64,000 bases of DNA from JAHQVI01 sp963749875 (GTDB lineage: Bacteria; Pseudomonadota; Alphaproteobacteria; Rhizobiales; Rhodomicrobiaceae): positions 62,001-126,000 of the forward strand of contig CAVVOX010000006.1 of the NCBI GenBank assembly GCA_963749875.1, given 5' to 3'. Positions 43,250 to 52,550 of this stretch are shown piece after piece. Below the pieces are notes generated by a model. The model was not told the origin of the DNA and made no database searches. It was given only the letters and a program-made list of their open reading frames with translations. The position numbers and the translations under genes were made by a program. The first letter of the stretch is position 1; every line of letters begins with the position of its first letter.

Positions 43250-46200
43250 TCAGCACCACGTGGTATCGACCTCGCTGGCGCGCTCGAGCAGGGCTCGGGC
43301 GGCGCGCAGGTCAGGGAAATCGAAACGGTCTTCGAATGTCTCATAGATCCTCGCGAGCGTAGTGCGGGCGTCGTCCATGCTGGATCCGGCCCGCTGCGAC
43401 TGCATCATGCTGAGCGCAAGACGTAACTCCTCCATCCTCGCCTTCTGCCGGCGGGCGATGGCAAGACCGGTCTGGAACGCGCGCTCCGCCTCGGCCGGAC
43501 GCTCCAAGACGGAACAAATATCACCCTCGACACGATAGAGGGCGGCCTCCGACTGCTTCTCTCCGGTGGCTTCAGCCGTATCGATCGCGTTCTCGATCGC
43601 GGCGAGCGCACGGGGCGCATCGCCCAGCTGCAACAGCGCTTCCGCTACGCAACCAAGCTGGAACGGCCGGAACAGCCAGTTCTGCCTGGCATCGGCATTG
43701 GCGATCGTCGTTTGCATGATCGGGAGCGCCTCGGCCGCATGGCCTTGCCGAAGACGGATGGCGGCGCTCCAAAAGGCGAACCAGTTCTGGAACGGCGGCA
43801 GCTCATATTCGACGGCATGGACCATCGCGTCCTTGATCAGTTGCTCGGTCCCGCCGGTCTGCGGATTCTGCGCGCTCAGGAAGAGCCTCGCGATGAAGGC
43901 GAGCGCAACCGAGACCGAACTCGCCCCCTGCCCGGCGAGGGCAAATCCGTTCGATGCCGTCTCGGCCGCTCTTTCGGGATGGCCTAGGCTCCATAGAACA
44001 CGCGCCAGATAGCAATGCGCCAGAACCAGTTCGTCGACCCCGAAGATGACGGCTGGTGTCTGAATGCCCTGCCGGAAGCTCTCGACCACCTCCAGGAGGT
44101 GACGATGGGCCGCCTCGAACTCGCCCATCGCCGAGAGATTGATCCCCATCATGCAATCGCCGAGTTCGACGCCCAGATTCGAGGTCCGGGACAAAGCGAA
44201 GAATTCCTCTGCCAATGGCAGCGCCGCGGCAAGCTCGCCCTGCTGAGATCGCAAATTCCAGAGACCGCATATGACGCGGAGCCTTTCAGTCGTCGGACAA
44301 TCGTCGTCGATCAGCGCCCACGCTTTCTCGAAGACGCGCTGGCTTTTCGCCGCCGCATAGCCTTCGATGGCCATCACCGCTGGTCCCATCACCGCGAGCA
44401 ACTGCCTTTCCCAGCGCCGCCGGTCCGCAGGAGCCTCTAGCGCCGGGACCAGTTCGAGCCCATGCTCGAGATGGGCGATTGCTTCTCGATTTGCCGAGCG
44501 GGAAAGGGCATGGAGGCCTGCCTTGAGCCAATATCCGAGTGCCGGGACCACCATGCCCGCATCCGTGAAATGACGGGCGATAAGCTCGGGATGACTTTGC
44601 TCGACCGCAGGGAACGCCTCGCGCAGCGCCCCTGCGATCGTGGCGTGCAATTGCTGGCGGCGGCCTTTCAGCAGGCTTTGATAGGCGGTATCGCGCACCA
44701 GCGCGTGCTTGAAGGCGAAGATGCGTCCCGATTGAAACGGCTGGTCGAAAACAAGACCGGACGCGGTGAGCCGCTTCAAATCGTGATCCACCCGATCGGG
44801 GGATGAGCCCGCCACCATGCGCAGCAGTTCTTCGGAAAATTCCCGCCCGATGACAGCTGCGATCTGCGCCGTCGCCTTGGCTTCACCCAAGCGATCGAGC
44901 CGATCCATCAATAAATCTTGCAAGGTGATTGGAATCATATCCCGATCGCCGCAGTGCAGCGCCTCGCTGCTCCCCTCTCCGGCAGCAGGCTTCGATTCGA
45001 GCACGGCCTGGGTCATCTCTTCGAGGAAGAGTGGAATTCCGTCCGTCCTGGCAACGATTTGGTCAACAACATCCGAGGGCAAGCCCCGTTCGCGGCTCAA
45101 ATTTTGAATGAACGTCCGGGCATCGCCGTCGATTATCCTGTCGAGACTCATCTCGCGCACATGCGCCAGCCCGCCCCAAGCCGGCTCGAAACCGGGCCGT
45201 GAGGTGATCAAGAGCAGCACCGGCAGCGCCCGTATGCGATCGGCCATCAGATCCAGGAGTTCGAGAGAGCTGGCATCCGCCCATTGGCAGTCTTCGAATA
45301 CGACCAGTGCGGGATCGTTTCGGGTGAAGCTCGCGACGCGGTCCAATAGCGCGGCAAGAGTATTCCGCCGTCGCTGCGGCGGGCTCAATACGAGGTTGGG
45401 ATAGCGCCCGTCGACTGGGATCGACAAAAGCTGGGCGAACAGTGGCACCACATCGCCGGCGTCAGGAGCATAGCCCGTAACCAACGCATCTAACCTGTCG
45501 AGCTTCTCTCCATTGCCCCTCGCATGATGGAGATCCGCCGCGCGCTCCAATTCGTCAATGAACGGATACAGGGCACTATCGGTGTAGAAAGGTGAGCATT
45601 GGAAAAACAGAGCCGAATGCGACTCGGATTCGATTTGCCTGCAAAGCTCGAGCGCCAGGCGCGACTTTCCGATGCCCGGCTCGCCGGTGAGGATGGCGAT
45701 GCGGCCCTCGCCGGCCCTGGCATCCTCCCAGATGCTGAGCAGTTCCTTCAATTCTTCGTCACGGCCGACGAACGGCGATCCGTCCTTTCGGTGCAAGGCT
45801 GTAAAACGGGTCGCACCGCGCGCCTCCTCGAGAACCTGCCAGCATGAGTCCGACGCGGCTCCCCCCTCGAAGGCCGGGCTGGTGAACAAGGCGCACTCGA
45901 ACAGCCCCATAACCAGATCTTTCGTCGGCCTCGCGATCAGAATTGCATGCCGGGGTGCAATAGTCTGAAGCGCATTCGCGATCCGAGGCGCTTCGCCGAT
46001 GAGCGCAAGGCTGGCGGCGTGCGCCTTGTCGTCCTCAAATCCCCCGGTGACGACAGGACTGGTGGCGATCCCGATGCGCGCTGCGAGCCCTTCCGGTGCG
46101 CCCGACTGCATTCCACGCACCTCGGTGCTGAGAGCGAGCCCGGCGCGGACCGCTTCCTCCGCGCTATACTCGTGCGCCTTGGGGAAACCGAAAAGCGCCG

Positions 46201-47194
46201 TGAACCGGTCTCCGGCAAACTGTTCAATATGGCCACCGAAACGTTCGACGATACTCGCACATAGAGCGCGGCACTCGGCAGCGATGGTAACCAGTTCCTC
46301 GGGATCGAGCGCGAGAGACAGCAGGTCGAGACCGGAAATTTCGCAGCACAGGATCGTGATCTGCCGGCGCTCTGGCGGGCGCGCCGTCTGCGGCCTCGCT
46401 TCATCGGCCCTTCCGGTTGCCGGCTTTGGTTGCGCGATCTCGGACACCGATCCGCGGGGCGCGTTGCGCAGAGCCCTGATCTCTCGATAAAGCGCCGTCG
46501 TCTTGGGTTCCGGTTCGACTTTCAGCTCCCGCGCCAGGATGTCGGCACAGATCTGATATTGCCGCAGCGCCGCCGCGTGCCGGCCCTGCTTGCCATACAA
46601 TTCCATCAGCGCGCGATGGCTGCTTTCGCGCAGCGGATCGAGGGTGAGAAGCCGCGTCGCAATCGAGGTCGCCCGTTCCAAATTGCCTTGCGCAGCATGA
46701 TCGGCAAGGAGCCGATCGAGAACTTCGACAGCTTTCTCGCGAAAACTCTGGCGCGTCACCAGGAGCCAGCGGTCGAACTCCGGGGCGTGCAGATTCAGGC
46801 CCTCGAGCAGTTCTCCAATATAGAGCGTCGCCGCGCGTTCTCGGGACTCCGAATTGTCCGCCTCCGCGAATTGCATGAATTCGCGAACGTCGATGTGTAA
46901 ACCCGAGGAATCGAGCGCGATGGTGTCGCCCTCGCTGACGATCGGTTGAACGTCGTGGGGAAGCAGCGTCTTTCGTAGCTGGCTGAGGGTCTGTCGCAGG
47001 CTTTCGCGTGCCTGGCGCTCGCTTGCCTCCTCCCAAAGCAGATTGGCGAGCAAGGATCGCGAATGGAGGCGCTCGCCTTCAAGCGCAAGATATGCGAGCA
47101 AAGCTTTGCTCTTCTTCGTTGGAAGGAATATCGGCTCGCCAGACGCACTCCGCAGCCGAAACGCGCCAAGTAGCTGGAGGCGCAATTTTTCCAT
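43250..47194 (-). CDS. BTAD/cyclase-like/AAA-ATPase/TPR transcriptional regulator (1314 aa)
   Basis: Domains in order: N-terminal OmpR-like winged helix (1-100, LQLLGAFRLRSASGEPIFLP), BTAD bacterial activator domain (100-245, LYIGELLEGLNLHAPEFDRW, AALRQYQICADILARELKVE), a class III cyclase-homology domain (about 275-400), an ATPase with Walker A GEPGIGKSRLA near 505 and Walker B VVFEDCQWAD near 630, then a long TPR region to the end. In the cyclase domain the first metal Asp is Glu (CCEISGLDLL) while GDRFTALFGFP keeps the second, so catalysis is doubtful. Such proteins resemble SARP/LAL-type activators. It likely activates itself or downstream genes, including the ChrR 130 bases away. Confidence 0.85.
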   Translation of the reverse strand: MEKLRLQLLGAFRLRSASGEPIFLPTKKSKALLAYLALEGERLHSRSLLANLLWEEASERQARESLRQTLSQLRKTLLPHDVQPIVSEGDTIALDSSGLHIDVREFMQFAEADNSESRERAATLYIGELLEGLNLHAPEFDRWLLVTRQSFREKAVEVLDRLLADHAAQGNLERATSIATRLLTLDPLRESSHRALMELYGKQGRHAAALRQYQICADILARELKVEPEPKTTALYREIRALRNAPRGSVSEIAQPKPATGRADEARPQTARPPERRQITILCCEISGLDLLSLALDPEELVTIAAECRALCASIVERFGGHIEQFAGDRFTALFGFPKAHEYSAEEAVRAGLALSTEVRGMQSGAPEGLAARIGIATSPVVTGGFEDDKAHAASLALIGEAPRIANALQTIAPRHAILIARPTKDLVMGLFECALFTSPAFEGGAASDSCWQVLEEARGATRFTALHRKDGSPFVGRDEELKELLSIWEDARAGEGRIAILTGEPGIGKSRLALELCRQIESESHSALFFQCSPFYTDSALYPFIDELERAADLHHARGNGEKLDRLDALVTGYAPDAGDVVPLFAQLLSIPVDGRYPNLVLSPPQRRRNTLAALLDRVASFTRNDPALVVFEDCQWADASSLELLDLMADRIRALPVLLLITSRPGFEPAWGGLAHVREMSLDRIIDGDARTFIQNLSRERGLPSDVVDQIVARTDGIPLFLEEMTQAVLESKPAAGEGSSEALHCGDRDMIPITLQDLLMDRLDRLGEAKATAQIAAVIGREFSEELLRMVAGSSPDRVDHDLKRLTASGLVFDQPFQSGRIFAFKHALVRDTAYQSLLKGRRQQLHATIAGALREAFPAVEQSHPELIARHFTDAGMVVPALGYWLKAGLHALSRSANREAIAHLEHGLELVPALEAPADRRRWERQLLAVMGPAVMAIEGYAAAKSQRVFEKAWALIDDDCPTTERLRVICGLWNLRSQQGELAAALPLAEEFFALSRTSNLGVELGDCMMGINLSAMGEFEAAHRHLLEVVESFRQGIQTPAVIFGVDELVLAHCYLARVLWSLGHPERAAETASNGFALAGQGASSVSVALAFIARLFLSAQNPQTGGTEQLIKDAMVHAVEYELPPFQNWFAFWSAAIRLRQGHAAEALPIMQTTIANADARQNWLFRPFQLGCVAEALLQLGDAPRALAAIENAIDTAEATGEKQSEAALYRVEGDICSVLERPAEAERAFQTGLAIARRQKARMEELRLALSMMQSQRAGSSMDDARTTLARIYETFEDRFDFPDLRAARALLERASEVDTTWC

Positions 47195-47597
47195 GAAGTA
47201 TTACCTATGCCGTGTCGATTTCACGGTCTTATCACGATCTTATCACGCGATCCACAATGCTCTGGCGCTACAGATCATTATGCTCTGGTGCTAGAGGTGA
47301 ATTCGGTCTTGGGCGCGTGCACAAAGACGAGCCGCAAGCCGCCGGAGATCATACTTTTGCTCGATTGATCTATGCACCAATCCCGGAGTTGGGGGACGCT
47401 CTCCCCTTGTCAACGTTAGGATGTTGAGCCCCCAAACGCCGCTCGACGAACGGCCTGCGTTGCATTTCGGTCAATCAATATAAACCGGATTGGGCCGACC
47501 GTGTATTACGCTGTTTTCCTACCGGGTATTGGCTATTCTTCATCACTCGATGGTAGCCGGTCTCGTCCAAATCGAGTGCGACGGGATCGGGAAGAGT
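47195..47597. other. 403-base intergenic region between divergent regulators
   Basis: Divergent promoter region for the BTAD regulator and the ECF sigma factor. A repeated CACGATCTTATCACG / GGTCTTATCACG pattern at 47222-47250 is visible. No gene is supported. Confidence 0.45.
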
Positions 47598-48128
47598 ATG
47601 GGTGAGCAGCTCCACGACGCAGAAGGCGATCGAAACGAGGCCACGTTTCGATCGATGTTTGTGACCTTTTATCCGAAGGTCAAAGCGATGCTTCTGCGCC
47701 AAGGAACCGCCGAAGACGCTGCGGAAGAAATTGCTCAAGACACGATGTTTGCAGCTTGGCGGAAATTACACCAGTTCTCTAGTGATAGAGGCAGTGTTTC
47801 GGGCTGGATTTACGCGATCGCGCGGAACCTCCGCATTGACAGGGTGCGCAAAGAGGCCGTCTGGCAACGCTTCTATGCCGAATTCGAAACGATGGAGCTG
47901 CTGCAGAGCTCGGTGCAATCGCCAGCCAATCGGTGGGATCGATCCGACATCGAGAAAGCTCTGAAAAAACTGCCGCCAGAGCAATTACAGATCATACGTC
48001 TTTCATTTGTGGACGGACTGACTCAGAGTGAGATCGCCGCAAGACTGTCGTTACCGCTCGGCACAGTTAAATCCCGAATGCGTCTGGCCTTCGAGAAGCT
48101 GTGCTTCACTACGGAGCGTGATGCATGA
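47598..48128 (+). CDS. ECF RNA polymerase sigma factor, ECF11 (RpoE/ChrR-associated) type
   Basis: A 176-aa sigma factor from ATG 47598 (GAAGAG just before). Region 2 is EATFRSMFVTFYPKVKAMLL to SVSGWIYAIARNLRIDRVRK, and region 4 is LPPEQLQIIRLSFVDGLTQS, EIAARLSLPLGTVKSRMRLA. Its stop overlaps the start of a ChrR-like gene as ATGA, the standard layout for ECF11 systems that answer photooxidative stress. That ChrR is frameshifted, so the sigma factor would be free unless the intact ChrR at 42517-43119 holds it in trans. Confidence 0.9.
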   Translation: MGEQLHDAEGDRNEATFRSMFVTFYPKVKAMLLRQGTAEDAAEEIAQDTMFAAWRKLHQFSSDRGSVSGWIYAIARNLRIDRVRKEAVWQRFYAEFETMELLQSSVQSPANRWDRSDIEKALKKLPPEQLQIIRLSFVDGLTQSEIAARLSLPLGTVKSRMRLAFEKLCFTTERDA

Positions 48129-48461
48129 CGCCGAACCATCACCCATTTCCCGAAACACTCATTTCTTCGCGTCAGGCACCCTTGCGGATGCGACCTCTTG
48201 TATCGTTACTTGCCATCTCGCGATGTGCAGGTATTGCGCCAATCACGTGCTTCGGCTTGGAATGCTCAGCGGTCAGATGCTGGTCAGCTGGAAGTCCCGT
48301 CCCTCGCCAGAGCATCCGTTGGGCAGGAAGCTGCCGATCGAGCCATTGAAAGATTGGTACAGGAACCGAACAAAAATAGAAAAGACGCTGCTCCGGCTTC
48401 CGCTGGCGCGCCGGTGGTAATGAGCCGCACGGAGGTCAAATTGCTACTGGATGAGGCAAAG
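48125..48461 (+). pseudogene. Second ChrR-like anti-sigma gene, frameshifted and truncated
   Basis: Starts MTPNHHPFPETLIS, with His6 as in the intact ChrR. Then one missing base near 48165-48172 moves the match to the next frame: FASGTLADATSCIVTCHLAM, CRYCANHVLRLGMLSGQML, and on to KIEKTLLRLPLARR. The ligands His, Cys, Cys (CHLAMCRYC) survive in the second frame. The cupin domain is gone; an IS21 end follows at 48462. The sequence is a relative of the ChrR at 42.5 kb, so the two may be duplicates. Confidence 0.8.
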
Positions 48462-48890
48462 TGTCAACGGCGGACTAATTTCCGGCCAGCGCGGCGGAGT
48501 AAAAGTCTGCCAGTTGTGTCGCTGACGTTTTAAGCAAAAAGCCCCCTTCGCGAAGGGGGCTTTTTGCTTTTCGGCGTCATTAGCAGGATGGTCAGGACGA
48601 CACTTCGCCGGTTTCGGGATCGACAGTCTCGCTGGGCGGCGCTTCATCGTTGGCGGTATCCCGGCTTTTCCGCCGGCGGCTCTTGGACTGTTTGAGCCGG
48701 TAGCTGTCGCCGTTTAACTCCAGGATGTGGACATGGTGGGTGAGGCGGTCCAGGAGGGCGCCGGTCAGGCGCTCTGAGGCGAACACGGATGTCCAGTCCT
48801 CCGGCCGCCGGCACGAAGCCGACGGTCATACCCTTCTGGCAGGCGGCCGGACCAAGGCCAATAGCCAGATGCGCCTCGGGTCCACGCTAA
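48462..48890 (-). mobile_element. istB: IS21-family remnant (istB fragments)
   Basis: The left end begins TGTCAACGGCGGAC (48462). Minus-strand istB pieces are present: EAHLAIGLGPAACQKGMTVG with FVPAAG (about 48887-48800), then after an internal deletion FASERLTGALLDRLTHHVHI with LELNGDSYRLKQS and a Glu/Ser tail to 48592. The istA gene and the middle of istB are absent. It truncates the MFS gene on its right. Confidence 0.8.
48536..48565. terminator. Bidirectional rho-independent terminator
   Basis: A perfect 30-bp palindrome: AAAAAGCCCCCTTCG and its complement, with T-runs on both strands. It lies inside the IS21 remnant, between its left end and istB. Confidence 0.8.
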
Positions 48891-49717
48891 ACGCCGAAAG
48901 CGATCCGGCCGAATATCGCAATCGTCAGCATGAGAAGCCCGACGCTGCTCGCTTCTTCCGAGGAGAAACCACGATCCTGGATCAGCGGCACAAGATGCAT
49001 GAGCGGCACGGCCATGCAGGTGCAGCAAAATATGACTGCGGCGCTCAGCCAAACAATGACGGTATTTGTCGGAATGGGCACAGGCGAGCCGTCGCCGATC
49101 GCGGGATTGCCGGCCGAATGCGCTGGAACATGATCCGGAGGCTGCCTGATCAGCAGCGTCAGTGGAATGAGCGTGATCAGGGCGATTACGCCCCATGCCA
49201 TCAAAGCGCCGCGCCATCCGAATTCGCTCATCAAAAGGGAAGACGCATAAGGGACGCCCCCCTGTCCCAAAGCCTGCCCGGCAGCCGTAACCCCGATCGC
49301 CAGTCCGGCGCCGGTTTTAAACCAATTCCCCACATTCGCAATCAGGGGTGCGAAGAGTGAGCCGCCTCCGAAGAAACCTGCCAGGAAGAAGAGCAGATAG
49401 AACTGCCACAGGGCATCGGCGTAGGCGGCGGCCAGAAGGCAAATGCCGAAAGCAGAAACGCCGAAGAGACTGACACTTCGTGTCGTGGTGCGATCGGCAA
49501 TCCGTCCCATAAAGATTCCGCCTGCGGCCAAACCGATCAGACCAGAAACGTTGATGAAGGAAACCGAGCCGCGTTGCCAACCATATTCCTCGGTCAACGG
49601 AATGACAAAGACCGAAAGGCCATTGACCATCATGCCCATTGCGAGAGCCAGGATTATGGCAGTCGCCATAACGATAACCCACGGATAAATAGGATTTTTT
49701 TCGACTTCATTGTTCAT
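48887..49717 (-). pseudogene. MFS transporter missing its C-terminus
   Basis: The first 276 residues of an MFS permease with a good start (MNNEVEKNPIYPWVIVMATA). The helix 2-3 loop GGIFMGRIADRTTTRSVSLF is visible, and helices 1-8 (WLSAAVIFCCTCMAVPLMHL) follow to IFGRIAFGV, where an IS21 istB fragment takes over. The C-terminal four helices are lost, so it is non-functional. OxlT/monocarboxylate-type MFS proteins look similar. Confidence 0.82.
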
Positions 49718-50142
49718 TTTTGTCTCCGGGCATGATGGCGGACAATATACCCTAATTCCGAAGGAAGGGCTTTGTGATGAATCGCTGCCCTATTTTACGG
49801 GCCTGTCAGGTCCAGCTTGAATCTCCAAGCATCGGATAGGCCGACGGATGTGGGAGTGATGTGATAGGCGTCACAAATTTGCGTCTTATGGAGAAAGATA
49901 ATTGCGGTCCGCAACATATGCGCGGCGGCGTGGCGGGCAAGGAAAAAAATGATTTGCCGTCAATCGGGACCGTCGATCACCGGCAAAGGCCGTATTTCGT
50001 GTGCCGAACCGATGAGGCGGGTAATATGACGCTGTTTGGTGCCGAATTCGTGGCCAAAGGGCGAGCATACGGCAAAGGCCGCTCAAGATAATCAGTATCC
50101 GTACCGAAGCTGCTCAAGTTCGAAGACAGAAGGACGCAGAAG
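49718..50142. other. 425-base interval between the MFS remnant and cysteine synthase
   Basis: A 76-aa frame (49861-50091) has no recognisable motif and is not supported. Nothing else is seen. Confidence 0.4.
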
Positions 50143-51639
50143 ATGACGAAGCGATTTGACGGTATCATCGATACGATTGGACGCACACCTGTGGTAAGGA
50201 TCAACCGGCTCGGTCCCCCTTCGGTCAATCTGTTCGTGAAGCTCGAAGCCTTCAACCCGATGGGATCGGTAAAAGATCGATTGGCGCTTGGCATCATCGA
50301 GGCGGCGGAACGCGACGGTACGCTTTCTCCGAGACAGACGGTTGTCGAGGCGACAAGCGGGAATACCGGAATTGGCCTGGCGATGGTCTGCGCTCAAAAA
50401 GGCTATCCGCTTGTCGTCACCATGGCGGAGAATTTCAGCGTCGAGCGGCGGAAACTCATGCGTTTTCTCGGGGCGAAAGTCGTCCTTACACCGGCGGCAG
50501 AAAAGGGCAGTGGCATGCTTGCCAAGGCCGTTGAACTGGCTGAAGCGCATGGCTGGTTTCTTTGCAGGCAATTTGAGAACGAAGCCAACCCGGACGTTCA
50601 TTCCAAGACAACGGCGATAGAAATCCTCAATCATTTTGATGACGTCACGCTCGATTATTGGGTGACTGGCGTCGGTACCGGCGGCACCCTCAAGGGCGTT
50701 GCGCGCGTTTTGAAAAAGGAAAGCCCGGAGACGAAGGTCATCGTCTGCGAGCCGGATAATTCCCCGATCCTCGGAAGTGGCATACGGCAAGCCCGCAACG
50801 CCGTTGGTACGCCGAGTGTGAGCCATCCCTACTTCCGTCCTCACCTTATGCAGGGATGGACGCCGGATTTTATTCCCAAGCTGGCTGAAGACGTCGTTGA
50901 CGCTCACCTCATCGATGAGATTGTGCCGATCAAGGGTCATGATTCTTTGCGCTTGGCACGTGAGCTTGCGCAAAAGGAAGGCATTTTCACCGGCATAACC
51001 GGTGGTGCGACATTTGCCGGCGGACTCGAAATTGCCGGGCGGGCGAAGGAAGGCGCCAACATCCTCTGCATGCTGCCCGATACCGGTGAACGATATCTGA
51101 GTACGCCCCTGTTTGAAGACATCTCTGCGGATATGACCGATGATGAAATCGAAATCGCTCAGTCGACGCCACGCTATCGCTTTGACGTCAGCCCTGCGTC
51201 GCAGCCTGGGGCGACCGCAGAGCCGGCGGAACAGCCTCCACTAGACGCCGAAGCCGAAGCGTTCGTCGATCAGGTTCTCTCCGATCCGGAGCAGCCGGTC
51301 GTGATGTTCGCGCTCGAATGGTGTGAATTCTGCTGGTCGGTCCGCAAGATGTTCAAGGCGTTCGACATTCCCTATCGGTCGGTCGATCTGGACTCCGCGG
51401 CCTATCAGGAAGGCAACAAGGGCGGCCAAATCCGCGAGGTTCTCAAGGCCCGCATTCACTCACCGACGATCCCGCAAATCTTTATCGGCGGTCAGCATTT
51501 AGGCGGCTGTACGGAAGCATTTGATGCCTTCAATGCCGGAAGGCTGCAGCAGCTTTTGAAAGACAATAATGTTCCATTTACGGAGGCCGACGGCATCAAT
51601 GCTTATTCATTTTTGCCAGGCTGGCTTCATCCGAGGTGA
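50143..51639 (+). CDS. Cysteine synthase-glutaredoxin fusion protein
   Basis: A 498-aa protein. Residues 1-320 are an O-acetylserine/cystathionine beta-synthase-type PLP enzyme: the PLP lysine Lys44 (FNPMGSVKDR), the substrate loop VEATSGNTGIGL, the phosphate-binding TGVGTGGTLKGVARVL and the C-terminal ITGGATFAGG. A linker at 340-370 leads to a glutaredoxin domain (about 375-490) with active site WCEFCWSV (Cys394, Cys397), TIPQIFIGG as the cis-Pro loop and GGCTEAFDAF. It would make cysteine and, through the glutaredoxin part, use or sense glutathione. GAAGGAC lies before the ATG. The next gene overlaps its stop. Confidence 0.9.
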   Translation: MTKRFDGIIDTIGRTPVVRINRLGPPSVNLFVKLEAFNPMGSVKDRLALGIIEAAERDGTLSPRQTVVEATSGNTGIGLAMVCAQKGYPLVVTMAENFSVERRKLMRFLGAKVVLTPAAEKGSGMLAKAVELAEAHGWFLCRQFENEANPDVHSKTTAIEILNHFDDVTLDYWVTGVGTGGTLKGVARVLKKESPETKVIVCEPDNSPILGSGIRQARNAVGTPSVSHPYFRPHLMQGWTPDFIPKLAEDVVDAHLIDEIVPIKGHDSLRLARELAQKEGIFTGITGGATFAGGLEIAGRAKEGANILCMLPDTGERYLSTPLFEDISADMTDDEIEIAQSTPRYRFDVSPASQPGATAEPAEQPPLDAEAEAFVDQVLSDPEQPVVMFALEWCEFCWSVRKMFKAFDIPYRSVDLDSAAYQEGNKGGQIREVLKARIHSPTIPQIFIGGQHLGGCTEAFDAFNAGRLQQLLKDNNVPFTEADGINAYSFLPGWLHPR

Positions 51640-52193
51640 ATAACCGCATAGTCCAAAAAAGCGCGGACGTGTTTGGCTCAAAAGAAAGCTCATTGATGAA
51701 AAGGCAGTTTGTGACATTGGAAAAATCAGGCCAGGAACCAAGATCGAGCTGGATTGCAGGAGTTGGAGCGTTACTATCCATTCTCGCATGCTACGGTACG
51801 ATTGCGGCTGTTGCCACCCTATCGCTTCTGGGAATAACGATATCGGTCAATGTGCATGTTTGGGCGGCTGCGATCGTTGGATTTGCAGTCATTGCGTTTT
51901 TGGGCGTGGTTCTTGGAACCCGCACACATGGCCGGATTGGCCCTGCCATTATTGCTGCACTTGGCACGCTCCTGGTCATCGTCGCGACATATGGATCGAA
52001 TTGGCTGGAAGAGGAAATACGGCTCAGCGCGCGCATGGTAGAGGCGCTCGGATTTGGCGCGTTGGTGAGCGGCGCAATTTGGGACTGGCAGGTCAAAAAG
52101 CTTAAGAGGAGACTTAAAAGGCCGGTCAGCTCGAATTCAAGCCAAGAGAACACAGCCACAAACAATCAATTTGGTATCAGTTCAGGGGAGTAG
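51636..52193 (+). CDS. Four-helix membrane protein downstream of cysteine synthase-glutaredoxin
   Basis: Starts at GTG 51636, overlapping the previous stop as GTGA, or at ATG 51696 (MKRQFVTLEKSGQEPRSSW). Hydrophobic segments at about residues 40-65 (WIAGVGALLSILACYGTIAA), 70-95, 100-125 and 145-160, then a basic tail. The Cys in the first helix and the small size recall MerC-type mercury/metal membrane proteins, but the Cys pairs of MerC are not evident. Probably coexpressed with the fusion enzyme. Function unknown. Confidence 0.62.
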   Translation: MNNRIVQKSADVFGSKESSLMKRQFVTLEKSGQEPRSSWIAGVGALLSILACYGTIAAVATLSLLGITISVNVHVWAAAIVGFAVIAFLGVVLGTRTHGRIGPAIIAALGTLLVIVATYGSNWLEEEIRLSARMVEALGFGALVSGAIWDWQVKKLKRRLKRPVSSNSSQENTATNNQFGISSGE

Positions 52194-52550
52194 ACCAACC
52201 CAATCGTGCGTCGTAGGCGTGCCATATTGGAGGTATACTCGCCCCGCTTCGACAGGGCGTTTTTTGATTGGAACGGACTAATCACCGGTCTGAGCCGTTG
52301 TCTTCGTTGTCGACGATACGATTCGCCTACTCTCTGGTCGTCGACACCCTCTTCAAGAGCCCCGCTTACCCCAAGCGGGGCTCTTTCGTGACGGTTGGAA
52401 CCAGTGCCCGGCAGCAGGTGTTCGCCTGCATTGCCGGCGGCGGACATGGAAGAAGAGCGTCCCCTTGGTGTTGCCCCCTGCAAGGAAATGGGATCACGGC
52501 TACGTCAATCGGGAACCCTTAATATTTCCGATTCATAATAACCTGCTCTA
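52194..52550. repeat. Dispersed intergenic repeat, copy 2
   Basis: Bases about 52260-52490 share GGTTGGAAC, GGCAGCAGGTGTTCGCCTGC, and a preceding GC hairpin with the minus strand of 41660-41935. No gene is present. Confidence 0.6.
52356..52387 (+). terminator. Rho-independent terminator
   Basis: AGAGCCCCGCTT-loop-AAGCGGGGCTCT followed by TTTC. It would end the cysteine synthase operon. Confidence 0.7.

Noticed and set aside
49861..50091. 76-aa frame before cysteine synthase
   Set aside because: No motif, no ribosome site, low coding character.
50092..50973. 293-aa frame opposite cysteine synthase
   Set aside because: Antisense to the well-supported PLP enzyme, no motif.
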